Below, one piece after another: positions 27,768 to 37,053 of a stretch of DNA of 64,000 bases. The position numbers were made by a program, and so were the translations under genes. Position 1 is the first letter of the stretch; each line of letters opens with the position of its first letter. This stretch comes from an uncultured Ezakiella sp. (GTDB lineage Bacteria; Bacillota; Clostridia; Tissierellales; Peptoniphilaceae): positions 1-64,000 of the forward strand of contig NZ_CALTVH010000001.1 in assembly GCF_943913045.1 (NCBI RefSeq), given 5' to 3'. The notes below the pieces were generated by a model. It had not been told where the DNA came from and did no database searches. It was given only the letters and a program-made list of their open reading frames with translations.

Positions 27768-27804
27768 ATCACCTCTTAGTAAAGAATATTTGCTAAGAGG
27801 TGAT
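27768..27804. terminator. bidirectional terminator between tkt and the ABC exporter genes
   Basis: ATCACCTCTTAG (27768-27779) pairs perfectly with CTAAGAGGTGAT (27793-27804) around a 13-nt loop. A T-rich tract follows and an A-tract precedes it. It serves both convergent operons. Confidence 0.85.
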
Positions 27805-27834
27805 TTTATTATTTACATAATTAATTGCAAAATT

Positions 27835-29583
27835 TTAGGACTGAGCTTGGACAAGTTCGTAGTACTTACCGCGCATTTCCATTAAGTCATCATGACTGCC
27901 CGCTTCTATAATACGACCAGAGTCAATTACAATTATTGAATCACAATTTTTAATAGTTGAAAGTCTATGAGCAACTATAAATGAAGTCCTATCTTTCATA
28001 AGAGCTTCAAGGCCTTTTTGTATGTGGTGCTCCGTTTCTGTATCAATAGATGCAGTTGTTTCGTCAAGGACCAAAATTCTTGGATCTCTGATGATGGTTC
28101 TAGCAAAGTTTACTATTTGTTTTTCGCCGAGACTTAAGCCGCCATCTTCTCCAAGCAGGTTTGTGTCAAGTCCATCTTTTAATTTGCTTAAAATTAATTC
28201 TCCTCCACTTTTAATTAGAGCTTCTTCAATCTCTTGGTCGGTATAGTCATCACCAAGAGTTATATTGTACCGCAAGCTGCCTTTAAAAAGAATGGGGTCT
28301 TGGAGGACGAGAGCCATGTGCTTTCTTAAATCGGCAGTCCTTATATCTTGAATGTCTTGATTGTCTATTAATATTTTACCTTCGTAAGGACTATAAAATT
28401 TAAATAAAAGAGAAATAATAGAACTTTTACCAGAACCGGTGCTACCGACTATAGCAGTAGAGGATCCAGGTTCTCTCTTGAAATTAATATCTTTTAATAC
28501 AGGACTGTCTTCGATGTATTCGTGGTAAACATTTTTAAATTCCACTTGGCCTTTTATATTATTAATTATATTTTTCCCATCATCTTCTTGTTCTTCTAAG
28601 AGAATTGTATTGATATGTTCCAGACTGCTCATGCCTTTTTCAAAAACATTTAGCCTGTTCATAAGTCTGGTTAGATAGGCGTATATCTGTGAAGTGTATT
28701 GGATTAAAATCAGTATATATCCGACAGTAAAAGTAGTGTTTCCTCTTAGGTTACTCATACCAGCAAAATATAAAATTGCAATTATACTTAAGAGTCTGAG
28801 CATATCTGTGATGTTGTACGAAAAGAAGCTATCGAACAACTCGATTTTTTTACCGTATTTATATAGCTCTTTATTTTTATCTATAAACTCTTCCTCAACA
28901 GGTTCGCAAACTGCGTAAGCCTGTATTATATTTGCTCCTTTTATAATCTCATTTAAATCAGAGGTTATGGTTGATTTTATTTTGCGGTACTTAATATTAA
29001 GATTTGACTGGTATTTATTGTAGCTTAAAATTGTAAAGATAAATATTGGAATTGGCACTAGTACAATATACAGGGCCTTTGGATTTGTAAAGCTAATATA
29101 AACTATGCTGCCTATTAAATAAAACACAGCGTTTACAACAGTTGTAAATCCAATATAAAATAGCTGTTTGAATTCGTTTATATCACTTGTGGTTCTGCTT
29201 GTAATTTTACCAACAGGCGTCTTATCGAAAAATGACATGGGGAGGTTTACTATATGTTTAAATAAATCCCCTCTTAAGATATAGGCGATTTTGTTGGACG
29301 TCTTTTTATAATGGTGGATGAGTACATATTGCATTAATCCAAACATTAGATTCATAAATAAATAGAAAGCTGACATCCAGAGGAATCTCTGTAAATCTAT
29401 AATGCCAATGGTTGGAGAGATTTCATTGTCAATAATGTTTTTTAAAATTATTGGCAGGTAGATATTTAAAAGCATAAAGCCAGTGGATAAAAACACACCA
29501 ATAATAAGTTCCTTTTTTATCTTGCCTGACAAATCAAAAAGAAGCCTTATAGTACTTTTGCTATATTTTTCTTTTTTACTCAT
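27835..29583 (-). CDS. ABC exporter half-transporter, subunit with canonical Walker B and degenerate signature
   Basis: This 582-residue protein has six membrane segments in the first 320 residues followed by an ATPase domain. Walker A is GSTGSGKSS. Walker B ends DE (E508, VLDETTAS), and the H-loop is AHRLS. The ABC signature is LSLGE (483-487) instead of LSGGQ. With its neighbour it forms a heterodimeric multidrug-type exporter of the BmrCD/LmrCD kind. The substrate is unknown. The start is the ATG at 29583 with GGAGGTGG just upstream; an earlier in-frame start lies inside the neighbour. The two genes overlap by 8 nt. Confidence 0.93.
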   Translation of the reverse strand: MSKKEKYSKSTIRLLFDLSGKIKKELIIGVFLSTGFMLLNIYLPIILKNIIDNEISPTIGIIDLQRFLWMSAFYLFMNLMFGLMQYVLIHHYKKTSNKIAYILRGDLFKHIVNLPMSFFDKTPVGKITSRTTSDINEFKQLFYIGFTTVVNAVFYLIGSIVYISFTNPKALYIVLVPIPIFIFTILSYNKYQSNLNIKYRKIKSTITSDLNEIIKGANIIQAYAVCEPVEEEFIDKNKELYKYGKKIELFDSFFSYNITDMLRLLSIIAILYFAGMSNLRGNTTFTVGYILILIQYTSQIYAYLTRLMNRLNVFEKGMSSLEHINTILLEEQEDDGKNIINNIKGQVEFKNVYHEYIEDSPVLKDINFKREPGSSTAIVGSTGSGKSSIISLLFKFYSPYEGKILIDNQDIQDIRTADLRKHMALVLQDPILFKGSLRYNITLGDDYTDQEIEEALIKSGGELILSKLKDGLDTNLLGEDGGLSLGEKQIVNFARTIIRDPRILVLDETTASIDTETEHHIQKGLEALMKDRTSFIVAHRLSTIKNCDSIIVIDSGRIIEAGSHDDLMEMRGKYYELVQAQS

Positions 29584-31294
29584 GGTCCACCTCCTGCAAG
29601 TGGTATTGGTCGCTAAACCAACCTCCACTTGAAATTAGGTCTTCAAATTTGCCGCGTTCAGAAATTTTCCCATTGTCAAGGACAATTATTTCGTCAGCAT
29701 CTTTGACTACAGAAAGCCTATGGGAACTGATGATAATTGTAGTATTTGGAAAATTATTTGCTAAATTTTCTGAAATTTCTTTTTCTGTATTATTATCAAC
29801 AGCAGATAGAACATCGTCAAGTATGAGAAGTTCAGGATCCAAAAGTACAGCTCTAGCTAGAGAAACCCTTTGTTTTTGTCCTCCAGACAAAGTGATGCCC
29901 ATCTCTCCGCACTGTGTATTTATTCCATCTGCAAAAGATGAAAGGTCATCTCTAAAGGCTGCTATATCAATAGCCTTTTCATAGTTTCCGTCTCTGTAAA
30001 ATAAAATATTATCTTTGACAGATTTTGAAAATAAAAAGTGTTCTTGAGGGACATAGCCGATATTCTTTCTATAAGAATCCAGATTAATATCCATAATACT
30101 ATTGCCATTAATTAGCATAGATCCTTCAAAGTCATCATACTCTGCAACAATTTGGCTAAGAAGGGTGGATTTACCAGATCCAGTCTTACCAACAAGACCA
30201 ATTTTTTGACCAGCTTTGATGGAAAGGTTAATATCCTTAAGAGCATAGGACTCTGCGCTCGGATATTTAAAAGAGTAATCTTTCATTTGTATTTCATCAA
30301 TATGATTAATAACAACAGGATCAGAAACTTTTTCTCTTTCCTTATAATTCAAAACTTCGTCAACTCTTCTTAAACTAATTGATCCACTCTTTGAAACCGT
30401 AATTAAATCGGCAACTGCGTAGGCTGGCCAATCGAGTTCTTGCAGGAGCATGGAATGGGTAATGAGTTCGCCAAGTGTGATCTTGCCATTACTAATTAGA
30501 AAACCGCCAACTATAATACTTAGAATTGCAAAGAAAGACATTATCCCATTTACAACTGGCACATAGAGGTTTTCAATATTGTTTACCTCTAGCTCTTTGT
30601 TATTGTTAATTAGAACTTTTTCTAAAAATTCATTTAGTCGTCTGCTTTTTGTATCAAAGGCTTTTATAACTTTTATAGCCGTAAAACTTTCCAGGGCGTG
30701 TTCGTTCATTGCGTCTTGCGTTTCAAGAGACTGGTCGTATTTACCATCTAGCTTTTTTGAAATTTGTACAACTACATAAATCATTATAGGAAGGGCAGTA
30801 AGAGCGATCAAAAAGAGCCATGGACTAATGGTAGCCATAGTTATAAAATAAATTATCGGCAGAAGCACACCTTCAGTTGCGGTCATTATTCCATAAGAAG
30901 CGACTGTTGCAATTGCATCGGCATCTGATGTGGCTTTTGTAATAATATTTGATGCATTGTACTTAATAAAAAATGGTGGGTTTTGCCTAATAGATTTTTT
31001 TAAAAGTTGGACCCTCACACTTGCATCCACATAATAATAATTTCTAAAGATTACAAAGTTATAATATGCGTCTAAGAAATAAGTTGAAACAAGCATAAAA
31101 ACAAGCCAAAAAATTGACCGCATTAAAGAATCGTACTCAAGTGAGCCTGTCTTAATGGCATCTGTTATATTTCCTGTAAATGTCGCGGGAAGTATTGCAA
31201 GACCGCCAGAAATAATACAAAAAGTTACAGCGATAAAGACAGAAGTCTTGTGGTTACCTATTAAATTGTAATATCGTTTAAGTGTTTTAATCAT
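29576..31294 (-). CDS. ABC exporter half-transporter, subunit with canonical signature and degenerate Walker B
   Basis: This 572-residue protein has an N-terminal six-helix membrane domain and a C-terminal ATPase with Walker A GKTGSGKST and a normal LSGGQ signature (469-473). In Walker B the catalytic Glu is replaced by Asp (ILDDVLSAVD, D494). The H-loop SSHRLS is intact. This complements the neighbour: the defective site pairs this Walker B with the neighbour's LSLGE signature, while the other composite site is intact. It is first in the minus-strand pair. A weak promoter-like site with an extended -10 (TGT before TAAAAT) lies upstream. Confidence 0.93.
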   Translation of the reverse strand: MIKTLKRYYNLIGNHKTSVFIAVTFCIISGGLAILPATFTGNITDAIKTGSLEYDSLMRSIFWLVFMLVSTYFLDAYYNFVIFRNYYYVDASVRVQLLKKSIRQNPPFFIKYNASNIITKATSDADAIATVASYGIMTATEGVLLPIIYFITMATISPWLFLIALTALPIMIYVVVQISKKLDGKYDQSLETQDAMNEHALESFTAIKVIKAFDTKSRRLNEFLEKVLINNNKELEVNNIENLYVPVVNGIMSFFAILSIIVGGFLISNGKITLGELITHSMLLQELDWPAYAVADLITVSKSGSISLRRVDEVLNYKEREKVSDPVVINHIDEIQMKDYSFKYPSAESYALKDINLSIKAGQKIGLVGKTGSGKSTLLSQIVAEYDDFEGSMLINGNSIMDINLDSYRKNIGYVPQEHFLFSKSVKDNILFYRDGNYEKAIDIAAFRDDLSSFADGINTQCGEMGITLSGGQKQRVSLARAVLLDPELLILDDVLSAVDNNTEKEISENLANNFPNTTIIISSHRLSVVKDADEIIVLDNGKISERGKFEDLISSGGWFSDQYHLQEVDHE

Positions 31295-31413
31295 AAATCC
31301 TCTCTAAAATAAAAAATCATATAAATGTATTTTAACATATTTATTAAAGATATTAAAGACTGGAATGTGTATAAATGCAATATTTAATATAAATGTAATA
31401 ATGGCGAATTTAT

Positions 31414-31442
31414 TTGACTATTAGGGGCCTATATTCTATAAT
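31414..31442 (+). promoter_or_regulatory. promoter of the CNNM-dnaE-pfkA-pyk run
   Basis: TTGACT (31414-31419) and TATAAT (31437-31442) are separated by exactly 17 nt. The predicted transcript start is 31448-31450, followed at once by the ribosome binding site AAGGAGGA (31450-31457) and the TTG start, giving an unusually short leader of about 13-15 nt. Confidence 0.75.
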
Positions 31443-31462
31443 ATTAGCTAAGGAGGACTATT

Positions 31463-32671
31463 TTGAATATAGTAATTATTTTGATTTTAATCGCTATGTC
31501 TGCTTTCTTTTCTGGCAGTGAAACTTCAATCACTTCACTGAATTCGATCAAGCTTAGGCAGCTTGTTGAATCTAAGGTTAAAAATGCGGATAAGCTTGAA
31601 TATTTGATAGAGGATTCCAATAGGACAATTTCGGCAATATTAATTGGCAATAATATTGTAAACATACTTTCTTCATCTTTATCTACGGTTATTTTTGTTG
31701 AGATGTTTGGCAAAAATGGGGTTGCTATATCGACTGTTGTAATGACAGTTTTGATTTTAATATTTGGAGAAATTATTCCAAAAAACTTAGCCAAGGCAAA
31801 CTCTACAAAGTTCGCTCTAGCAGTTGCACCTTATATTTATTATATTGTTAAGGTTTTCACACCTTTAACTATACTTTTTGGCGCTCTTAGCAAGGCTATA
31901 GTAACGGAATCTGAAGAAGAAAAGATAACTGAAGATGATTTAATAACAATTTTAAATGTTAGCCACGAAGAGGGCATACTTGAAAACGAACAAAAAGAAA
32001 TGATGGAAAACGTTTTCTCTATCGCGGGTACACAAGCAAAAGACGTTATGACTAATCGCACAAGTATTATCAGTGTACCAGTTGATTCTACTTATGATGA
32101 AGTGGTGGATATTGTAAAAAATAACAATTTCTCACGCTATCCTGTAATTGACGAAAACATTGATGATATCATTGGACTTTTGTTTGCCAAGGATTTATTG
32201 GCAATTGACAAAGAAAACTTTAATCTAAGAGATCATCTGCGGGAAGCTATATTTCAGTATGAGTCAAGACCAAATTTTTTGCTTTTGAGTGAATTAAAAA
32301 AGCATAAAATGAGTATGGCTATAATCCTTGATGAGTATGGTGGGACAGCCGGCCTTGTTACTGTTGAAGATATAGTCGAAGAGATTGTCGGTGACATTGA
32401 TGACGAATTTGACGAGGCGGATAATTCCATTAAACAAATTACCGAAAATACCTTTGTTGTCCAAGCGGATACAGATCTAGATGATATAAATGATAGGCTA
32501 TCTATCAATCTTGAGTCCGATGAATACGAAAGCATTGGTGGATTTGTTATTGGCCTTGCTGGTAAATTTCCAAAAGTTGGCGAGGTCTATAAATACGAAA
32601 ATTATACATTTATAATTGATAAAGCTAGTCCAAATAAACTTGAAAGGCTAAAGATGCGCATAGAAAGGTGA
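31463..32671 (+). CDS. CNNM/CorC-HlyC-type membrane protein with CBS domains
   Basis: In this 402-residue protein, a DUF21 membrane domain (about 1-170, opening with the FFSGSETSI motif and containing FGEIIPKNLAKAN) is followed by a tandem CBS pair (about 190-305) and a CorC_HlyC C-terminal domain (about 320-400). The segment ILDEYGGTAGLVTVEDIVEEI is typical. Members are often called hemolysins but are linked to magnesium or cobalt efflux and homeostasis. It starts with TTG at 31463 behind a strong AAGGAGGA site. It stands at the head of a run that continues to dnaE 4 nt later. Confidence 0.92.
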   Translation: MNIVIILILIAMSAFFSGSETSITSLNSIKLRQLVESKVKNADKLEYLIEDSNRTISAILIGNNIVNILSSSLSTVIFVEMFGKNGVAISTVVMTVLILIFGEIIPKNLAKANSTKFALAVAPYIYYIVKVFTPLTILFGALSKAIVTESEEEKITEDDLITILNVSHEEGILENEQKEMMENVFSIAGTQAKDVMTNRTSIISVPVDSTYDEVVDIVKNNNFSRYPVIDENIDDIIGLLFAKDLLAIDKENFNLRDHLREAIFQYESRPNFLLLSELKKHKMSMAIILDEYGGTAGLVTVEDIVEEIVGDIDDEFDEADNSIKQITENTFVVQADTDLDDINDRLSINLESDEYESIGGFVIGLAGKFPKVGEVYKYENYTFIIDKASPNKLERLKMRIER

Positions 32672-32675
32672 TCTA

Positions 32676-35600
32676 ATGTTTACACATTTACACCTGCACA
32701 CTGAATATTCACTACTTGATGGTGCAATAAAAATCAGTGACTTGGCAGAAAAAGCAAAAGAATATAATATGAACTCAGTGGCCATTACCGATCATGGAAA
32801 TATGTATGGAGCAATAAACTTTTATAAGGAGTTAAAAAAGCTTGGTATAAAACCTATTATTGGCTCTGAAGTTTATATATCAAGAGGTGATCACAGGCTG
32901 AAAAATCCAGACGACAGGTCGGGTTATCACCTTATTTTGCTATGCAAAAATGAAATAGGTTTGAAAAATCTTATGAAAATTTCAAGCGAAGGATTCTTGA
33001 ATGGTTTTTATTACAGGCCGCGAGTAAGCCATGAGTTTTTAAAAGAGCATAGCGAGGGCCTAGTTGCACTTTCTGCTTGCTTGGGCGGAGAGATTCAATC
33101 ATACTATTTAAATGGTGATGAGGTTTCTGCTGTAAATGCATATAAATGGTATGCAGATGTCTTTAAAGACGATTTTTACTTAGAAGTTCAAAATCATGGT
33201 ATAAGGGAAGAAGATGTGATTAGGCATTACTTCAAAACTCTTAGAGACCGTTTTGGTGCAAAATTAGTGGCAACAAATGATTGCCACTATTTAAATAAAG
33301 AGGACGCTTTTATCCAAGAAGTTTTGATGGCCATATCTATGGGCAAAACTATTAATGATGAGACCAGGATGACCTTTGCAAGTGACGAATTCTATTTTAA
33401 ATCTACAGAAGAAATGGAAGAATTATTTGCTGATATGCCAGATGCAATCGAAAACACCCAAGAGATTGCAGATAAATGCAATGTGGAAATTGAATTTGGC
33501 CACTATCATTTGCCTAATTTTGATACTCCGGGTAATATGGATCACTTTGAATACTTAAAAAAACAAACTAATGATGGAATTATTGAAAGATACGAAAAAG
33601 ATGGTGAGGTTCCCGATGAAGTTTGGAAAAGAATTGAAAGCGAGCTCGGTATTATAAAAGATATGGGCTTTGTGGATTACTTTTTGATTGTCCAAGACTT
33701 TATTCTATTTGCTAAATCAAAGGGCATTCCTGTTGGCCCAGGTCGTGGCTCAAGTGTTGGATCAATAGTTTGTTATGCTCTTGGCATTGTAGACTTGGAC
33801 CCATTAAAATATGACTTGGTTTTTGAAAGATTTTTAAATCCAGATAGGGTAACCATGCCTGATATAGATATTGACTTTTGCTACGAAAGAAGAGAAGAAG
33901 TTATTCAATATGTTAAAGAGAAATATGGCAACGACCATGTTGCGCAAATAATTACTTTTGGAACCATGGCTGCCAAAGGTGCGATTAGAGATGTTGGTCG
34001 CGTGCTTGACATGCCCTATAACGATGTTGATAAGATCGCAAAGATGATTCCAAATGAACTGGATATTACAATTGACAAGGCACTTAATGACAATCCAAAA
34101 TTAAAAGACGCCTATGAAAACGATAGGGAAGTAAAAAAACTCATCGATATCTCAAGGAGAATTGAGGGTCACGTTAGACACGCAAGTACTCACGCTGCTG
34201 GTGTTGTTATTTCAAAAAGCCCGCTGGTAAATTATGCACCGCTGGCAACAGCTCAGGACCAACCTGTAACTCAGTATACAATGACAACACTTGAAGAACT
34301 TGGCCTTTTGAAGATGGACTTCTTGGGATTAAGGACTTTGACGGTTATAGAGGATTCATTAAAATTAATCGAAACAAATACTGGCCACAGACCGAGTTTT
34401 GAAGACATGAAGCTAGATGATCCAGAGACTATAAAATTATTTGCAGATGTAAATACAATTGGTATCTTCCAATTTGAATCACCTGGCATGAGGGCCTTCT
34501 TAAAAGAGTTAAAGGTAGATCGTTTTGAAGATTTAATTGCAGCTAACTCACTCTTTAGACCAGGTCCAATGGATAGCATTCCTGATTTTTGTGAACGAAA
34601 AAACTCAGATGTAAAGATAGATTACAAGCATCCAATTCTTGAAAAGATTTTAAAAGATACTCATGGAGTAATAGTCTTCCAAGAGCAAGTTATCGCCATC
34701 GTTCAGCAGCTTGGGGGATATACAATTGGTCGTGCGGATTTGATTAGACGAGCCATGAGTAAAAAGAAAATGGATGTCATGGAAGAGGAAAGGCCAATAT
34801 TTATCAAGGGTGCTATTGAAAAGGGTGCATCAAAAGAACTTGCAGAAGAAGTTTTTGATGACATGATTGACTTTGCAAAGTATGCCTTTAATAAAAGTCA
34901 CTCTGCAGCATACAGTCTTGATGCATGGAGGACTGCATGGCTGAAGACCCATTATCCTAAGGAATTTATGGCGAGCCTCTTAACTTCAGTTGCCGGTCAA
35001 CAAGACAAGGTCGCTCTCTATATAGAAGAGGCAAGGCGGATGGGAATAAAAATCATCCCACCTGATGTAAATAAATCTGAATGGAGATTTACAACAGAGG
35101 GCGATGATATAAGGATGGGCTTTAAGGCAATTAAAGGTCTAGGCCATAATACAGCAGACGCTATTGTCGAAGCTAGAAAAGAAAATAAATTTACATCTCT
35201 TACAGATTTGATTAGAGCAATTTCAAAAATAGATTCAGCAGCCCTTAATAAAAGGTCTTTTGAATCACTTGTTTACGCGGGAGCCTTTGATAGCTTTGGA
35301 GTTAATAGGAGGTCGGCCCTTAATCAATATAGCGTTATAATCGACACAGTAAATATTGAGAAGAGGTCAAATGTAAGAGGTCAGTTTAATATGTTCGGTT
35401 CTGAGTCTGATTCTATGATTTTGGTTAACTTGGAAGAGTTTAACAAGGATGAGCTCTTAGAATTTGAAAAGGATGTCCTGGGAGTATATGTGTCCAGCCA
35501 TCCATTAGAGTCTTATGAAGAAATAATTAAAGCTTTGCAAAACAAAGAGATTGCAACTATAAATGAAGAGTATGAAGAGTATTTATCAAATGGTATTTCA

Positions 35601-36092
35601 TTTAATAAATACAGGCTAAAGTTGGCAGGACTTGTTTCAAGATCTCGGGTATTAATAACTAGGAGAAACGAAAAGATGATGACCCTTGAGCTTCAAGATC
35701 TAACTGGCAGGATAGATGCAGTTGTCTTTCCAAATGTTTATAGGAAATATCGGGACAAGCTTGTAGATGGCAGCAGAGTTTTACTCGGCGGGGACTTGTC
35801 TTACAGTGATGTTGAAAAACCAAAACTAATTGTAAATCAGGTTAGTGATTTAAAACAAAGGGAAACTCTTTATATTAAAACGGATTCAGAAAAAAATTCA
35901 AATGAAATTAATATGGCTAGGGGTTTTATACAATCAAACCCTGGCGATGGGGAAGTTGTATTTTATTTTTCAGATAAAGATGCAATTGGGACTTTTAAGG
36001 ATGCGAGTGCTTTATATTTAAATAGCAAGAATATAGATTTTTTAGAAAAACTTTTTGGTAAAGAAAATATAAAAAGGAATGGAGACCAATGA
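32676..36092 (+). CDS. dnaE: DNA polymerase III alpha subunit, DnaE type
   Basis: This 1138-residue replicative polymerase has an N-terminal PHP domain (FTHLHLHTEYSLLDGA, SVAITDHGN). The polymerase core has the catalytic PDIDIDF near 395 and a third acidic residue in KMDFLGLRTL near 548. The FNKSHSAAYS element is near 743, then helix-hairpin-helix, and a C-terminal OB fold lies at about 980-1060. No 3'-5' exonuclease insertion is seen, so it is DnaE rather than PolC. The stop overlaps the pfkA start by 4 nt. The dnaE-pfkA-pyk order is common in clostridia. Confidence 0.97.
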   Translation: MFTHLHLHTEYSLLDGAIKISDLAEKAKEYNMNSVAITDHGNMYGAINFYKELKKLGIKPIIGSEVYISRGDHRLKNPDDRSGYHLILLCKNEIGLKNLMKISSEGFLNGFYYRPRVSHEFLKEHSEGLVALSACLGGEIQSYYLNGDEVSAVNAYKWYADVFKDDFYLEVQNHGIREEDVIRHYFKTLRDRFGAKLVATNDCHYLNKEDAFIQEVLMAISMGKTINDETRMTFASDEFYFKSTEEMEELFADMPDAIENTQEIADKCNVEIEFGHYHLPNFDTPGNMDHFEYLKKQTNDGIIERYEKDGEVPDEVWKRIESELGIIKDMGFVDYFLIVQDFILFAKSKGIPVGPGRGSSVGSIVCYALGIVDLDPLKYDLVFERFLNPDRVTMPDIDIDFCYERREEVIQYVKEKYGNDHVAQIITFGTMAAKGAIRDVGRVLDMPYNDVDKIAKMIPNELDITIDKALNDNPKLKDAYENDREVKKLIDISRRIEGHVRHASTHAAGVVISKSPLVNYAPLATAQDQPVTQYTMTTLEELGLLKMDFLGLRTLTVIEDSLKLIETNTGHRPSFEDMKLDDPETIKLFADVNTIGIFQFESPGMRAFLKELKVDRFEDLIAANSLFRPGPMDSIPDFCERKNSDVKIDYKHPILEKILKDTHGVIVFQEQVIAIVQQLGGYTIGRADLIRRAMSKKKMDVMEEERPIFIKGAIEKGASKELAEEVFDDMIDFAKYAFNKSHSAAYSLDAWRTAWLKTHYPKEFMASLLTSVAGQQDKVALYIEEARRMGIKIIPPDVNKSEWRFTTEGDDIRMGFKAIKGLGHNTADAIVEARKENKFTSLTDLIRAISKIDSAALNKRSFESLVYAGAFDSFGVNRRSALNQYSVIIDTVNIEKRSNVRGQFNMFGSESDSMILVNLEEFNKDELLEFEKDVLGVYVSSHPLESYEEIIKALQNKEIATINEEYEEYLSNGISFNKYRLKLAGLVSRSRVLITRRNEKMMTLELQDLTGRIDAVVFPNVYRKYRDKLVDGSRVLLGGDLSYSDVEKPKLIVNQVSDLKQRETLYIKTDSEKNSNEINMARGFIQSNPGDGEVVFYFSDKDAIGTFKDASALYLNSKNIDFLEKLFGKENIKRNGDQ

Positions 36093-37045
36093 AGATTGCA
36101 GTTTTAACTAGTGGCGGAGATGCTCCGGGCATGAACGCCTGCATAAGAGCTGTTGCAAGGACATCTATATACCTTGGAATTGATGTCTATGGTGTAAGGA
36201 TGGGATACAATGGCCTTATTGCCGATGATATGTATAAGATGAATGTCTCAAGTGTTGCTGATATCATCCATAGGGGCGGAACTATTTTAGGAACCGCAAG
36301 AAGCGATGAGTTCATGACAGAAGAGGGACAGAAAATTGCTGCCGAGAACTTGCTTAAAAGAGGTATTAATGGTTTGGTAGTAATTGGAGGAGATGGAACT
36401 CTAACAGGTGCTTCTAAACTTTTGAATAAGGGCATAAATGTGGTTGCAATTCCAGCTACAATTGACAATGACTTAGGCTATACAGATTATACAATTGGTT
36501 TCATGACAGCAACTGAGACAATTGTGGATGCAATTTCTAAATTGCGTGATACATCCAGCTCCCATGGACGGGCAAATGTGCTTGAAGTAATGGGTAGAAA
36601 TTGTGGAGACTTAGCACTGACTGCTGGACTTGCAGGTGGTGCTGAGACAATTATTGTTCCTGAAATACCATTTGATGTAGACAAAATGGTTGAAAAAGCT
36701 GTTAGTGGAATTAAAAGAGGCAAGAGGCACCACATAATTGTAGTTGCAGAAGGTGCTGCAAGTGCTTACGATATAAGTAAAGAGCTTCAAAATAAGGCGG
36801 GTATAGAAACTCGAGAAACTGTTCTTGGCCATGTGCAAAGAGGTGGTATGCCAACTGTTTTTGATAGACTTATGGCGTCACGCATGGGAAATATTGCAGT
36901 AAAATTATTATCTAACAATAGAACTAATATAGCCCTGGGCCTTAAGTGCAACGAGATTGTTAAATTGGATATCGATTCTGCTTTGAATATACCAAAGAGA
37001 ATTGATCAAGAAATATTTGAAATTGCAGACATATTATCTATATAG
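36089..37045 (+). CDS. pfkA: ATP-dependent 6-phosphofructokinase
   Basis: This 318-residue glycolytic enzyme phosphorylates fructose 6-phosphate. Motifs: LTSGGDAPGMNACIR at the N-terminus, IGGDGTLTGA (ATP site, GGDGT), IPATIDNDLGYTDYTIGFMTA (catalytic TIDND) and LEVMGRNCGDLA. The GGDGT form is typical of ATP-dependent enzymes. It is coupled to dnaE by a 4-nt overlap and followed by pyk after 8 nt, putting both irreversible steps of glycolysis in one unit. Confidence 0.97.
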   Translation: MKIAVLTSGGDAPGMNACIRAVARTSIYLGIDVYGVRMGYNGLIADDMYKMNVSSVADIIHRGGTILGTARSDEFMTEEGQKIAAENLLKRGINGLVVIGGDGTLTGASKLLNKGINVVAIPATIDNDLGYTDYTIGFMTATETIVDAISKLRDTSSSHGRANVLEVMGRNCGDLALTAGLAGGAETIIVPEIPFDVDKMVEKAVSGIKRGKRHHIIVVAEGAASAYDISKELQNKAGIETRETVLGHVQRGGMPTVFDRLMASRMGNIAVKLLSNNRTNIALGLKCNEIVKLDIDSALNIPKRIDQEIFEIADILSI

Positions 37046-37053
37046 GAGAAGAT

